DNA of 64,000 nt from Pegoplata infirma (taxonomy: Eukaryota; Arthropoda; Insecta; Diptera; Anthomyiidae). Position numbers and translations under genes: made by a program. The notes below the pieces were generated by a model that worked only from the letters and a program-made list of their open reading frames with translations, was not told the origin of the DNA and made no database searches. This document shows, piece after piece, positions 20,701 through 31,117 of the stretch. How positions within the stretch are numbered: the stretch's first letter is position 1; the number at the start of each line of letters is the position of its first letter. The stretch is taken from NCBI GenBank assembly GCA_963921195.1, contig OY992538.1:14842330-14906329 (forward strand), read 5' to 3'.

Positions 20701-20876
20701 AAAATAATAGTGAAAATGATGTATTTAGGGTTTTGAACGTTTTTTTACATAAAAATCTTAATATTTTTTTTTAACAATACTACAAAATAAACTAAAAAAA
20801 TATTTTTATTCTGTTTTAATTTTTAAATTAATAAAAAAAAATTATTTATTTATTATTCGACCTTTAAAATTCTATT

Positions 20877-21590
20877 TTTGAGAAAGATTATTCTAGCTCA
20901 AGGTCATATTTCTTTTACTAATCGTTACGATGTTCAGATTTGAACACGATTCGACACGTGTTTCGGAATTCGTCAAATTCCATTATCAAGAGTATTTAGC
21001 AAATTGACAATCGTTTGTGGCAAAACATAAAGACTTATATTCGTATGTAAATTGTCATAACGAGAAATGTACTAAATACACAACATAATACAGCTCTAAA
21101 TTTCAAACGAAAAGTCGTAACCAAACCATCACTATTTAATTCAAACATACCTTCATATATACAGCTTGTATTACAGGCTAGTATATACATACAGACAGTA
21201 GATTTCTTACGCGAGTAAGATGTTCACTGCGTTTGTTGTATTAAATAGTGATGGTTTGGTTACGACTTTTCGTTTGAAATTTAGAGCTGTATTATGTTGT
21301 GTATTTAGTACATTTCTCGTTATGACAATTTACATACGAATATAAGTCTTTATGTTTTGCCACAAACGATTGTCAATTTGCTAAATACTCTTGATAATGG
21401 AATTTGACGAATTCCGAAACACGTGTCGAGTAAGTCTTGCAAAATGACCAAACCAATTAATTTAAAACAAACAACTTTATAAAAAGTTTCTTGAAAATTG
21501 TTACTTTGACAATATCATCGTAACGATTAGTAAAAGAAATATTACCTTTAGCTAGAATAATCTTTCTCAAAAATAAAAATATTTTTATTT
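20877..21590. repeat. Long palindrome with near-identical arms
   Basis: Sequence from CGACACGTGTTTCGGAATTC (20951) to about 21143 is repeated in inverse, without visible mismatch, at about 21240-21431, separated by about 95 bp. Farther out, 'gaaagattattctagct...cttttactaatcgttacgat' (20882-20932) is mirrored at 21518-21575, with about 80 extra bases on the right. Arms this alike imply recent origin or repair by gene conversion. Confidence 0.85.
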
Positions 21591-22514
21591 CAGAAATATT
21601 TAACGGATTTTCTGAACTAGTCAATTGTATTTAAGATTTTCCAATTGTATTTCAAAAATAGCCAATGGTATTTCAGATTTTCCAATTGTATTTCAGAAAT
21701 AGTCAAATGTATTTCATCTTTATTCTGCTTTAATCAGCTCTGAAAAAAAAACTTGAATTTACTGCATCTTTATAGTGCTTTAATCAGCGCCTTAAACACA
21801 CCTGATTTCAGTGCATCTTAGGAGCGCTTTTAATGTGTATCCCAACTAGCGCTCTAAAGTGTGACATCGCCTTAGAAAATCATGCATGAATTCAGCAGAC
21901 TCTAGTTTCCTCTCCAAAAGCTGCTGCCAGTTCAGCAAAATTTCTGCTGGGATTTTATTAATTTTACAGGAGAAGCAAAAACAGTATTGAATGATATTTT
22001 AAATTTGTTAATAACTTTGTTGTTTTTTAATGAATTTAGCTAAAATTTTGTGAGGACGTTCTTTCAAAAAATATTAATCAAAATTGATAAAAAAAAATTC
22101 AAATAGTTTTTTGTTTAGTGACGCCCATTGGCTATTGCCAAAATCACATGTTTTTTTTTAATTTTTGCTATAAAATCGTGTACTTTGATAAAGTAATCCA
22201 GAACCAATCAAAAAACTGATTTTGAATATTTTGTTAGTTAGGACCTTTTGCATTTTAGGTGACGATATGAAAAAACGTTAAATTTTTTTGAAACGGTCTT
22301 CCAAAAATAAGCCTATTATAGGTTTCAGTGGCGGGTACAGCTTTTGGCTTTGGGGGGAATTTTTTTTTTGTACTTCAAAGAAAAAAATCAAAATGCTTTG
22401 TCGGACGAGCAAAAACAGGGATACGTTTCATTTGCAAAAAAAGTGATGGGAAAGCTATAAAATCATAAAATTTATTAGTTTTTGCTGAAGGAGGTTTGTT
22501 TTTAATGATCATAT

Positions 22515-23041
22515 ATATGAGGCATTCCACACCAAATGTTCAGCAAAAAAAAAGTTGTGTCGTGTCAATATGAAATCATTTGAAAATTATTCGCTCTTAG
22601 GGTACTATTAAATAACAAAAATAAAATTTAAGTTTTTTCAAAAAATGGGCTTTGTAGGCGTGGTCAAATATTGAAAATATCAAACTTTTTTGCCTGAGTA
22701 TCTTTACTTCAATATTTATGCAAATTAAATGAAACACAGTAAAGTCTTTAAGACAAAAGTTTTTTATAGATTCTTGTATGGGCTATCGATTAAAAAAATA
22801 AAAATTGGAAAATTTTTAGAAGAAGTTCTGAATTTTTCAAATTTAAACTTAAACTTTATTTATCAAAAAACATTTATTTTCAATATTTGACCACGCCTAC
22901 AAGGCCCACTTTTTGAAAAAAACTTAAATTTTATTTTTGTTATTTAATAGTATCCTAAGAGTGAATACTTTGCAAATGATATCCCATTGAAACCACTATG
23001 GTGTTTCTGTAGTGGAACAGTTGGTGTGGAATGCCTCATAT
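22515..23041. mobile_element. Foldback element FB1, copy 3 (complete)
   Basis: 527 bp. Ends ATATGAGGCATTCCACACC / GGTGTGGAATGCCTCATAT; the arms 22515-22680 and 22885-23041 are mirrored ('ttaagttttttcaaaaaatgggctttgtaggcgtggtcaaatattga' against its complement). Comparison with 3855-3870 shows the uninterrupted site 'gatcatatttcgttt'. The type copy for FB1. Confidence 0.85.
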
Positions 23042-24138
23042 GTATTTCGTTTAAATATTTTTTTTTGCTTATTCTAAATCTGAGAGTTTTTCAATAGAAG
23101 AAATTCGTCTTACATAGAAAATATTAGATGATAAAAAAAATGATTTTTTATAGGGCAAATGTCTCAGAATCTAAGACTTCTTCTCAGATTCTGTGGCATT
23201 TTTCGTATAGAAAAGTTTTTGGATTCTTAAAACTTTTTTCCACAAAAAAGTCTCAGATTCTGAGAAATTTTACTATAGAAAAAGTCTCATATTTTAAAGC
23301 ATTTTTCAGATATTTTTCCTATAAAAAAGGACTCAGATTATTAGTCTTACCCTTTTTTTCTATCGAAAAAATCTCAGAGTCTCAGACCTATTTTTCTATA
23401 GAAAAAGTCTCAGACTTTCAAACCTTTTTCCTATTGAAAAAGGTGTCAGATTCTGAGAGCTTTTTCTTAAATAAAAATAGTATAAAATTCTGGCACTTTT
23501 TCCCTTAAAGAAAGGGTCTCAGAATCTTAGACTTTTTCTATAGGAAATGATCTTTGAATCAGAATGTTAAACTTTTTATGAAGGAAAAAGTTCTTACAAT
23601 CAGAGACTTTTTATTAAGGAAAAATTTCTAAGAATCTGTAACCTTTTCTTTAAGGGAAAAAGTGCCAGAATTTTATACTTTTTTTATTTAAGAAAAAGCT
23701 CTCAGAATCTGACACCTTTTTCAATGGGAAAAAGGTCTGAAAGTCTGAGACTTTTTCTATAGAAAAATAGGTCTGAGACTCTGAGATTTTTTCTATAGAA
23801 AAAAAGGGTAAGACTAATAATCTGAGTCCTTTTTTATAGGAAAAATATCTGAAAAATGCTTTAAAATATGAGACTTTTTCTATAATAAAATTTCTCAGAA
23901 TCTGAGACTCTTTTGTGGAAAAAAGTTTTAAGAATCCAAAAACTGTTCTATACGAAAAATGCCACAGAATCTGAGAAGAAGTCTTAGATTCTGAGACATT
24001 TGCCCTATAAAAAATCATTTTTTTTATCATCTAATATTTTCTATGTAAGACGAATTTCTTCTATTGAAAAACTCTCAGATTTAGAATAAGCAAAAAAAAA
24101 ATATTTAAACGAAATACATATGAGGCATTCCACACCAA
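23019..24138. repeat. 1.1-kb palindrome of GTCTC repeats
   Basis: Arms of about 500 bp, 23019-23515 and 23643-24138, are reverse complements with only scattered mismatches; the spacer is about 127 bp. The two mirror-image frames (23128-23508 plus, 24030-23650 minus) differ at only five of 126 codons, a convenient measure of about 98-99% identity. They are not genes: the sequence is the GTCTCAGAATCTGAGAC repeat. The arms reach into the end of FB1 on both sides, so the duplication happened after FB1 inserted. Confidence 0.9.
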
Positions 24139-25445
24139 CACACACAGAAAAGTTTTACAGTAACTATTTAAGGTTATTCAAAAAGTTTTTAGTTAAAGTT
24201 GTCTTATACGGTATTTACACCAACGAAAACAACTTGTTTTTGAATATTTTTTTGGTTTTTGGCAAAAACTACATAAATTTTCCATACAATTTAAAAACTG
24301 CGTTGCCAACTAAAACTGAACAAAAACTAGAATTTAGGTTGTGGTCTATGCTACTATTAATTCAGTGTGAATGTTTTTTTCAATTTTCTTTTGGTAAAAA
24401 CGAATGTCAAAATAAAAATATTTGTTTTTTTGTTAAATTAATATTCAAATCTTTAAAAAAAAGTAAATAAATGTGTAATTTAATTTTTTTAATAACGTGT
24501 GGCTATTGTAATTTTGTGTTTTTTAGTGAATTTAGAAAATATTTAATTTGATTTGACAAACAAAAACTCTTTTTATTCGGTGTAAACAGTTTGGTTTTCC
24601 AAAATGCTTTTTGGTCAAAAACAAGTTAGTTTTTGTTTGGTCTAAACATAGTATTAAACGTTTTATCGTTTGTTTTTCAAAAAAAAAAACTAAAATATTG
24701 AATGATTTATACAGTTGGTAAAACAATAAACTACAAAATTTACGGAAAAATGTTTTTATCAATAAAATTATTTGTGACTGATTATACCGTATAATTTTAC
24801 AGAAGTACTGTTTTTGTAGTTTGTTATTCAACAAAAAATATTTTTACTTCACAAAATAAAAAATTGTAAACAGTTAAAATAACTGAAATATCATTTGTTT
24901 TTACGGAATGTCTAGTCATTTATTAACGTTTAAAAATAACTAAAAAAGTGTGTTGTTTCAAATGAAATATAAGTAGTCCGTTTTTTAAAAGGAAAAACGA
25001 TTGTTTTAAACGTTTTTCAGTTGAATTTACACTCAAAAAATTATGTAGGTAAATTCCAGTGAATATTCACTTAAAACAAATGAAATTTTTTTTAAAAACC
25101 ATTCCACTGTTTTTTCATTTAAAATAAAAACATATTACAGTCAAATTTAAATGTTAATTTAATGACTAACCAAAACATTAAAAAACTAGTGAATATTTAC
25201 TTATTTTGTAATGAAAAACAGTAAAACTATAGAAGAATTATTTACTGCCGAAATTAAATGTAACAGAAAATTCGTTTTTAGTACAGTAAATTATTTTTTT
25301 TAAACTACAGAAACAGTAGAAAATAAGAAGTCATTAATAAAATTAATGATTTTTCTTTTAAAATAACTTTACTGATTACTTTTTACAATAACCTACAAAA
25401 AGTTAATGACATAATTTTCTTAGTGTACTTACAAAATATTTTGAG
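24139..25445. mobile_element. Composite palindromic element(s) with CACACAGAAAA / CACTCAAAATA ends
   Basis: 'CACACAGAAAAGTTTTACAGTAAC' sequence at 24139 and (reverse complement) CACTCAAAATATTTTGTAAG at 25445 could be the two ends of one element. Inside, 'acaccaacgaaaacaacttgtttttg' near 24218 and 'caaacaaaaactctttttattcggtgt' near 24556 are mirrored. A complete smaller element, 25030-25435, is nested at the right. A plus-strand 116-residue frame (24120-24470) has no known domain. Confidence 0.5.
25030..25435. mobile_element. MITE with CACTCAAAAAATTATG ends (TA duplication)
   Basis: 406 bp. TIR CACTCAAAAAATTATGTAGG / (reverse complement) CACTAAGAAAATTATGTCA, TA at 25028-25029 and 25436-25437. 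The interior has mirrored 'cattaaaaaactagtgaatatttact' type words. Same family as 11845-12414. Confidence 0.7.
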
Positions 25446-25452
25446 TGTATCT

Positions 25453-26105
25453 TTATACCCTCCAACCACAGTATGGGGGTATACTCACTTTGTCATTCCT
25501 TTTGTAACGCATAAAAATATCGGTCGGGGACCCCATAAAGTATATATATTATTGATCTATGATCGATTTTAAGTCATTCTATGAATGTCCGTCCGTCCGT
25601 CCGTCTGTATAAAACACGATTCAGTCCAAAATAAGAGAGATAGACTCCTGAAAATTGGCACGAATGTGTCTCTTGGTCATAGGCCAGTTAAGTTCGGAAA
25701 TGGGTAAAATCGGATCAGGGGGAAAAAAGTTCCAAAAAAACGCAATTTTTTACAGATTTTTTTTGCATTTTTGGTAAACAAATGAAATCTTTTTATGTCA
25801 GAAGGTGTTCAAAGTCCTGCACTTAGACCCCGGGGGCTAAAAAATTATGTTTTTTTTGGCCCGCCCCCTTTTGTGGGCGTGGATTTAAAAAAATCATAAA
25901 AATTATGAGTAAATGGTATTACTAAAGTTAAAAAAGCATAACAAATAAATTAGTTAACATTTATCGCGATGGGGAAGGTATCCCCAACCACCCCAACATA
26001 GCCCCCCCCAAAACCGCCTCTGATTTTTTTTTAAATATATTTTAACATGTTGGAGGGTATCAAAGATTCGGCACAGCCGATTTTAACACTCTCACTTGTT
26101 TTAAA
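25453..26105 (+). mobile_element. Mini-me-like element, type II copy
   Basis: Starts TTATACCCTCCAACCACAG, then 'cactttgtcattcc', a (TA)n-like 'agtatatatattattg' tract and (GTCC)n at 25587-25608, and ends '...ttcggcacagccgattttaacactctcacttgttt'. (TA)n and (GTCY)n tracts are the known hallmarks of mini-me elements in Diptera. It has no nested insertion. An inverted fragment is at 45010-45255 and a 3' remnant at 5757-5815. Confidence 0.8.
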
Positions 26106-26221
26106 CTCATCTACGTGATATTGCCTTTCCGATCAATCGAGAAAAATTACATGTTCTGAAAGAAACTTTTTAGCTGGAACCAAAAGAGTGTTGGTACTTT
26201 TTGGGCAAAAAATCTAAATTT

Positions 26222-27905
26222 TTATACCCTCCACTCTAGTGATAGAGGGAATTTATAAGTTTGTCATTCCGTTTATAACACCTCGAAATATTGATCTAGG
26301 ACCCCATAAATGATATATATTTTTGATCCTCGATCGATTTTAAGACGATCTAGCGATGTCCGTCCCTCCGTCCGTCTGTCTGTTGAAAACACGCTAACTT
26401 TTGAAAGACTTTATGGAGGCTCCAGAAGTTTGGCATATATGTTGGGCATTTACCTGGTCGGGTTGGTATTGCAATCCAGCGAAATCGGTCCAGTGCACAG
26501 TGCCACATTTGGGCAATCTAGCACGACAAAAATAAAAAAAAGTTCCCCGATTTTCATGATTTGTTTGTGTGTATTATAAAACATTCCTTATAGCACGGAA
26601 ATACTCATATAAGAACGATAATTCTGTTCGTTATTAAGATGTGGGTGCATAAAGTTGCATCTTGTAAAATCCTGTAAGTAGTGTTCATTATTTCGCATTA
26701 ATTAAGTCGATTTTAAACGGTTGTAACTTTTTAACAAAAAAAGATATTTATACACTCTTTTTTGGTAATTTTAAAGGATATTTAAGGGATTTAAGTCATA
26801 TCTTTTCTTTTTTTGAAAAACTATTTTTTCTATTTTTTATTAAATTTTTAACATAATAAAAACTTTTGAAAAGAAAATTATGTATTTATTTTTTTTGATG
26901 GAATAGAACTTTTGTTTTTGGTCCCTATTGGTCGCCGGACTTTTTCAGGCATATTGACCAATATCCATATTGGTCAATATTTTAATAGCTAACTTTTGCG
27001 ACCGTCAGCGACGCCTACTACAGTGGGGCGATATGTAAATCTTGTTTTTACATATTTTTTGACATATTTTTAAAAAGTAGGCGTGACAGTTGTCTGACCG
27101 CCCCCTTTGTTTGTGATATTATTTCTACAGTCCTTGAGAGTACATATACCAAGTTTAAAGAAATTACAACCAAAATTAAAAATTTTTTAAAAAGTGGGCG
27201 TGGCCGTTAACTGGCCTCCCATATTTTTCATAATGTTATTTTTGAAGTCAAAACGAACGTGTATACCGAATTTCCAGTCATATACATAAAATTGGATTTT
27301 TGTCGTCCTAGATTGGCCAAATGTGGCACTGTGCAGTGGTTTAAAAGTTATGAGCAAAAGACTGAATTTCGGCAAGGGTTTTCGTGAATTTACGAGATAA
27401 AAACTACGTAAATTTACGAGATAAAAAACACGCTAACTTTCGAAGCTTTCTAAGGATCCTGAAGATTGGCGTATATATTTGTCGTTCCCCTGGCCTGGTT
27501 CGTATTAAATTTCAGCCAAATCGGGCGAGTGGTTCAAAAGTCATTAGCAAAACCGTGAATTTCAGATTAGTTTCACCTTAAATTCAAGTGTTGAAAACCT
27601 GTTAAACAAGTTTTTAATACATTGGTAAGTCACAAAAATATTTTACAACGTATTTTTGTCAAAAATATTTTTACACTAAAAAAATACACTCGAAAAAAAT
27701 TTTACACTCAAAAAAAAATTAGTAAATTATTTTTTTTTTTCTAAAATTACTAAAAAAGGTTTTTTTTTACAAAAAATAAAATATTTCTAAACAAAAATGT
27801 TATTTTTTTAACGTTAGAAAATTTACTATCACTTAAAATGGACATTGTGGAGCGTAGTCATAGATTCGGCCAAGTCGAATTTAACTTTTCTACTTGTTTT
27901 TTTTT
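26222..27905 (+). mobile_element. Mini-me-like element, type III copy, with nested insertion
   Basis: Starts TTATACCCTCCACTCTAGTG, with 'gatatatatttttgatc' and (GTCC)n at 26357-26385, and ends '...attcggccaagtcgaatttaacttttctacttgtttt'. Interrupted by 26495-27334. 27376-27435 contains a duplicated 'aatttacgagataaaaa'. The 89-residue frame 26310-26579 crosses element sequence and is not a gene. Confidence 0.8.
26495..27334. mobile_element. DNA element with 39-bp TIR and AGT duplication
   Basis: 840 bp. The TIR starts GCACAGTGCCACATTTGG and stays mirrored for about 39 bp to 'acgacaaaaat', with roughly three mismatches. AGT flanks both sides (26492-26494, 27335-27337). Related mini-me-like sequence at 27505-27545 ('gcgagtggttcaaaagtcatt') shows the uninterrupted site. 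Superfamily not assigned; 3-bp duplication would fit PIF/Harbinger or CACTA types. Confidence 0.8.
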
Positions 27906-28468
27906 TTTTTTTTTTTTAATTTAAAACTTTAAAATAGTGGAACTTTTTTAAAAAAACAAGATATTTTATGGGTTATAGTTTTAAAATATCACAAATTTAT
28001 CTAGCTAACTAAAAATTTAGGTTTGTAAAAAATCGGATGTTAGGGGACTAACCTATTCCCGAAAAACTGGACCAGGATCGGAAAAATAAAATTTTACCCA
28101 GTCAAATGGCTATAAATCGGAAAGTAAAAGAGATAACGACTACTTCAAGCATGTTTTTTTAAGGTATTTAGGGCTTTAACAAAATCCAAATTTCATAAAA
28201 ATCGGATAATAAGCAACAAATTGGCAAGCACTTAAAGCCATGCCATCCCACTTTAGGGGCCCCTGCAGGCGACCTTATTGGACATGACCCTACATGTCCA
28301 ATAAGCTCCGTCCAAACTTAAGCTATATCCGGTACCTATAACCGGTAAAAAAACTTACTGAATAGTCGAATTATTTCCAAAAAAAATCTATAATAATCCA
28401 CTGTTGGAGTCACTCCACTCTCGATCTATGTTAACTGTGCAAAATGTAGAGTAGAGATCTGTTACATT
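27906..28468. other. Unassigned sequence with a dispersed-repeat piece
   Basis: 28220-28400 ('ttaggggcccctgcaggcgaccttattggacatg...ttactgaatag') is shared with 52900-53030, the interior of element 52707-53337. The rest is not recognised. Confidence 0.45.
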
Positions 28469-29263
28469 TAGGGTTGCCAGACGTTCCCGCATTTGGCGGG
28501 ATTGTCCCGCTTTTCATAACAGATTCCCGCGTCCCGCGCGGGATTCCATATTCCCGCTTTTTTTGCAATTTTTGTTAACAACAACTATTTTTTACTATAA
28601 AATTCTAAGTTTTTAAAAGGCTTATTTGTAAGCTTTTGTTAAATTGGTTTTGCCTTGTCGCCCAAATGATGTGGATTTAGAACCTTTTTAAGAAACAAAT
28701 AAAGGTCTATTCACACCTGAGGTGAAATCTCGATCGAACAAGATTTCGATCACATGATCTGCATCATTTTATACACAAGCATATGATCGAAATCTTGTTC
28801 GAATAAGATTTCATCTCAGGTGTGAATTGGGTAGAACAAAAAAGACAACAATCTTAGTGTTTGTTTGAAAAAAAAAATATTTTTCGAAAAATTTACGCCA
28901 AAAGTTGCACAATATAGAGAACATTCCGGGAAAAATATTTATAAAATTTCCATGGAGTAATTCTGGTCCAGCGTTGTATCTTCAAAATGGAATTGTGTGT
29001 ACTAAAATTTGCTTTAGCTTAATTAGTCTCTAAAGCAGCGCGAAAAAAAATATTTTGAAAAACAAAAACATTTTTTCTATTTCAAAATGCACTAGAGGTT
29101 GGTAGTCTCTATTTAAAACAATAAAACTCGTGAACATGCTGCTAAATTTTTCAGTTTTGTTCATAAAAATATTTTTGTCCCGCGAAAATTTTTAAAATCC
29201 CGCCATTTTTGTAATTTTTAGGAGTTTGTCCCGCATTTTCGAAATAAAATTCTGGCAACCCTA
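28469..29263. mobile_element. hAT-like element with TCCCGC repeats
   Basis: 795 bp. TIR TAGGGTTGCCAGACGTTC / (reverse complement) TAGGGTTGCCAGAATTTTA, perfect 8-bp duplication GTTACATT (28461-28468, 29264-29271). The left end is rich in GGCGGGATTGTCCCGC-type words, and 'gtcccgcgaaaat...atcccgcc' recurs at the right end. 28705-28825 holds an inner inverted repeat ('tcacacctgaggtgaaatctcgatcgaacaagatttcgatca'). No transposase frame. Confidence 0.92.
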
Positions 29264-29542
29264 GTTACATTGCATATGTCATTTTACTTACCAGACTCAC
29301 AATTCCACAAAATAATCTAATTTAACTAGGGCTGTCAATCCCGAAATCCCGAATCCCGAAATCCCGGGATTTTTTTCATAAAATGAATCCCGAATCCCGG
29401 GATTTTTAAGCTCAAATCCCGGGATTTTTGAAATATTAAAAATGTTGGAGAATTTATTTTTAAAAATACAACTTTGTTCCAATATTGTTACATTTACATA
29501 AACAAACTAAAACTAAAACAATTTTTTTAATTTTCAACGTAG

Positions 29543-29623
29543 CTGGCCACGAATTTCGCTAAGCTGAGAACCCAGGCTTGCTGAATAATAGTCCAACGCA
29601 CTAACCATTGAGACACAGTCACG
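29543..29623 (-). repeat. tRNA-like sequence (SINE head or tRNA pseudogene)
   Basis: On the minus strand 'tgtctcaatggttagtgcgt' resembles an A box with D-loop GGTTAG, and GGGTTCTCAGC about 30 bases later resembles a B box, spaced as in a tRNA gene. The cloverleaf is imperfect and acceptor-stem pairing is poor, so it is a tRNA-derived relic, not a working gene. Confidence 0.45.
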
Positions 29624-29640
29624 GGGCCCTTTGATCAAAG

Positions 29641-30306
29641 TTTGCAGGTTTTGGCGAACATTTCGTAAAAAACCGAAACTTTGATCGAAGGGCCACGGGT
29701 AAATTTAATCCGATTGCCCTCAAATTTGTACCACATAAGTTTTAGGCGTAGGAGAATAAAAATGCTCCGTTATAAAATAACTCTCCGTTAAACTGAACTT
29801 TTTCATACAAATTTTGACATTAGGCTCCGTAAAAATCGTAAACTATTTTTAAAATTATACAGTGCAGCAACCAAAATCGGAATGGGATGAAACCAAGAGC
29901 AAATTAAAGTTGTCATTTTCCATAACAAACCCATCAAGGATTTTTTTAGTTCATTCATAAATATTTAATAATTTGCAGATTTTGGCGAACATTTCGTAAA
30001 AAACCGAAACTTTGATCGAAGGGCCACGGGTAAATTTAATCCGATTGCCCTCAAATTTGTACCACATAAGTTTTAGGCGTAGGAGAATAAAAATGCTCCG
30101 TTATAAAATAACTCTCCGTTAAACTGAACTTTTTCATACAAATTTTGACATTAGGCTCCGTAAAAATCGTAAAAATCGTAAACTATTTTTAAAATTATAC
30201 AGTGCAGCAACCAAAATCGGAATGGGATGAAACCAAGAGCAAATTAAAGTTGTCATTTTCCATAACAAACCCATCAAGGATTTTTTTAGTTCATTCATAA
30301 ATATTT
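29641..30306. repeat. Direct tandem duplication, about 331-bp unit
   Basis: Units 29641-29971 and 29972-about 30306 are nearly identical from 'tttgcaggttttggcgaac' to 'atatttaata'. The second has an extra 'aaaaatcgta' (near 30165). Each unit contains repeat R ('gggccacgggtaaatttaatccg') and a piece ('acagtgcagcaaccaaaatcggaatggg') matching the TIR of 52707-53337. Confidence 0.9.
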
Positions 30307-30441
30307 AATAATAATAATTACTTGAAAAATGCATAAGTGGCGTATACTTAATTTTTTAATTGCCTTTTAATAACAATCAGAATAATTAGAAACCATTTTT
30401 TTTTTAATAATTTCGTTGTAGCGAAATCGACCCAAATGTTT

Positions 30442-30512
30442 TCGTGGAAATCAAACCCCACGACTCCATGCTTAATAGGCTAGCACGCTACCAACTAACC
30501 CACAGTAGCCCC
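30442..30512 (-). repeat. tRNA-like sequence (SINE head or tRNA pseudogene)
   Basis: On the minus strand GTGGGTTAGTTGGTAGCGTG resembles an A box/D arm, and CGTGGGGTTTGATTTCCACG forms a perfect five-pair T arm with a B-box-like GGTTTGATT. The anticodon region CTAGCCTATTAAGCATGG is less regular. Probably a tRNA-derived relic; different in sequence from the one at 29543-29623. Confidence 0.5.
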
Positions 30513-30712
30513 CTTAATATGCACAATAAATTTTTTTTTACTTTTATAATCAAAGAAATTTAATCCCAAAAAATCCTGGAATCCCGAAAAATCCCGGGAT
30601 CCCGAAAAATCCCGTAATCCCGAAAAATCCCGGGATCCCGGGATTTCGATTTTCAAATCCCGAATCCCGGGATTTTAAAAAACCGATCCCGTTTGACAGC
30701 CCTAAATTTAAC

Positions 30713-31109
30713 TGAGTAAAATTATTTATTTAATTTAAAAATGATATTTTTCTAAAATTTTCAATATTATTTTTGAATATGTATTTTGTTTTTTTATTTT
30801 TTTTAATAACATTATTAGTGATGGCACTTACACAGGGGTGTATTTTTTCTCTTTTAACGATTTAAGCAGATTGTAACTTCAGAGTAGAATATGTTTGACT
30901 CTAGAGTGGATTAAAAAAATATAGTCAAATTCAAAAATATAAAAGTGCAAAAGTTAAAGTTAAATTTTCCACAGATTAGAGCACTCCATTATTGTGAATA
31001 CGGCTTAAAACCAACATTTTAAAAATTTATTTCAAAAGATTTTTAATATTGATAAATTTCAAAATCATTATTCAAATTATACGAAATTTTCCAAATATTG
31101 ATTAAACAA
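30713..31109. other. A+T-rich sequence, no feature recognised
   Basis: No element end, repeat shared with the rest of the window, or coding frame was seen. Confidence 0.45.
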
Positions 31110-31117
31110 ATGTACTT

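Larger units (their letters stand above)
20003..21951. mobile_element. CCCAGC-ended element, copy IV
   Basis: 1949 bp. Begins CCCAGCAAAAATAAATC and ends GCAAAATTTCTGCTGGG, with AT on both sides (20001-20002, 21952-21953). Inside are subterminal GCGCTxxTTAAAGC words, a long A+T block with 'ggaaatttctgaaatacaaatg' repeats (20220-20700 and 21590-21710), and the palindrome 20877-21590. No transposase frame; the Phe/Lys-rich frame 20220-20585 is just the repeat. Confidence 0.7.
19965..22272. mobile_element. Inverted-repeat-bounded unit around CCCAGC element IV
   Basis: TATCGTCACCTAAAATGTAA followed by aggccctaactaac at 19965-20000 is mirrored by gttagttaggaccttttgcattttaggtgacgata at 22232-22268, a near-perfect 36-bp inverted repeat about 2.3 kb apart. 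It encloses 20003-21951. It may be the inner part of a foldback element whose outer limits were not found. Confidence 0.5.
22326..24138. mobile_element. hAT-like GTCTC element, copy 2 (partial, rearranged)
   Basis: Begins CAGTGGCGGGTACAGCTTTT, the end sequence of the element 1943-4053, and 22326-22508 is the reverse complement of 3865-4053 ('gacgagcaaaaacagggatacg', 'gctataaaatcataaaatttattagttttt'). FB1 copy 3 is inserted at the junction 'gatcat/atttcg'. The GTCTC-repeat part follows at 23046-24113 but as an inverted duplication. No right-hand TIR was found, so the copy is incomplete. Confidence 0.7.
29327..30704. mobile_element. hAT-like element with AATCCCG repeats, tRNA-like sequences and a tandem duplication
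   Basis: 1378 bp. TIR TAGGGCTGTCAATCCCG / (reverse complement) TAGGGCTGTCAAACGGG, perfect 8-bp duplication AATTTAAC (29319-29326, 30705-30712). Both subterminal zones are runs of CCCGAAATCCCGAATCCCG. The interior carries repeat R sequence in tandem (29641-30306) and two tRNA-like stretches on the minus strand. No transposase. Confidence 0.92.

Noticed and set aside
23128..24030. Pair of nearly identical 126-residue proteins on opposite strands
   Set aside because: Mirror images produced by the palindrome; the residues simply spell the GTCTC repeat unit.
22326..24138. A complete second copy of the 1943-4053 element
   Set aside because: Only the left TIR is present; no right TIR or octamer duplication of the left flank was found after 24138.
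26310..26579. 89-residue plus-strand frame with DVRPSVRLSVEN
   Set aside because: The (GTCC)n tract of a mini-me-like element read as protein; it recurs wherever the element does.
29543..30512. Functional tRNA genes
   Set aside because: A and B boxes are recognisable but acceptor and anticodon stems do not pair properly; kept only as tRNA-like relics.
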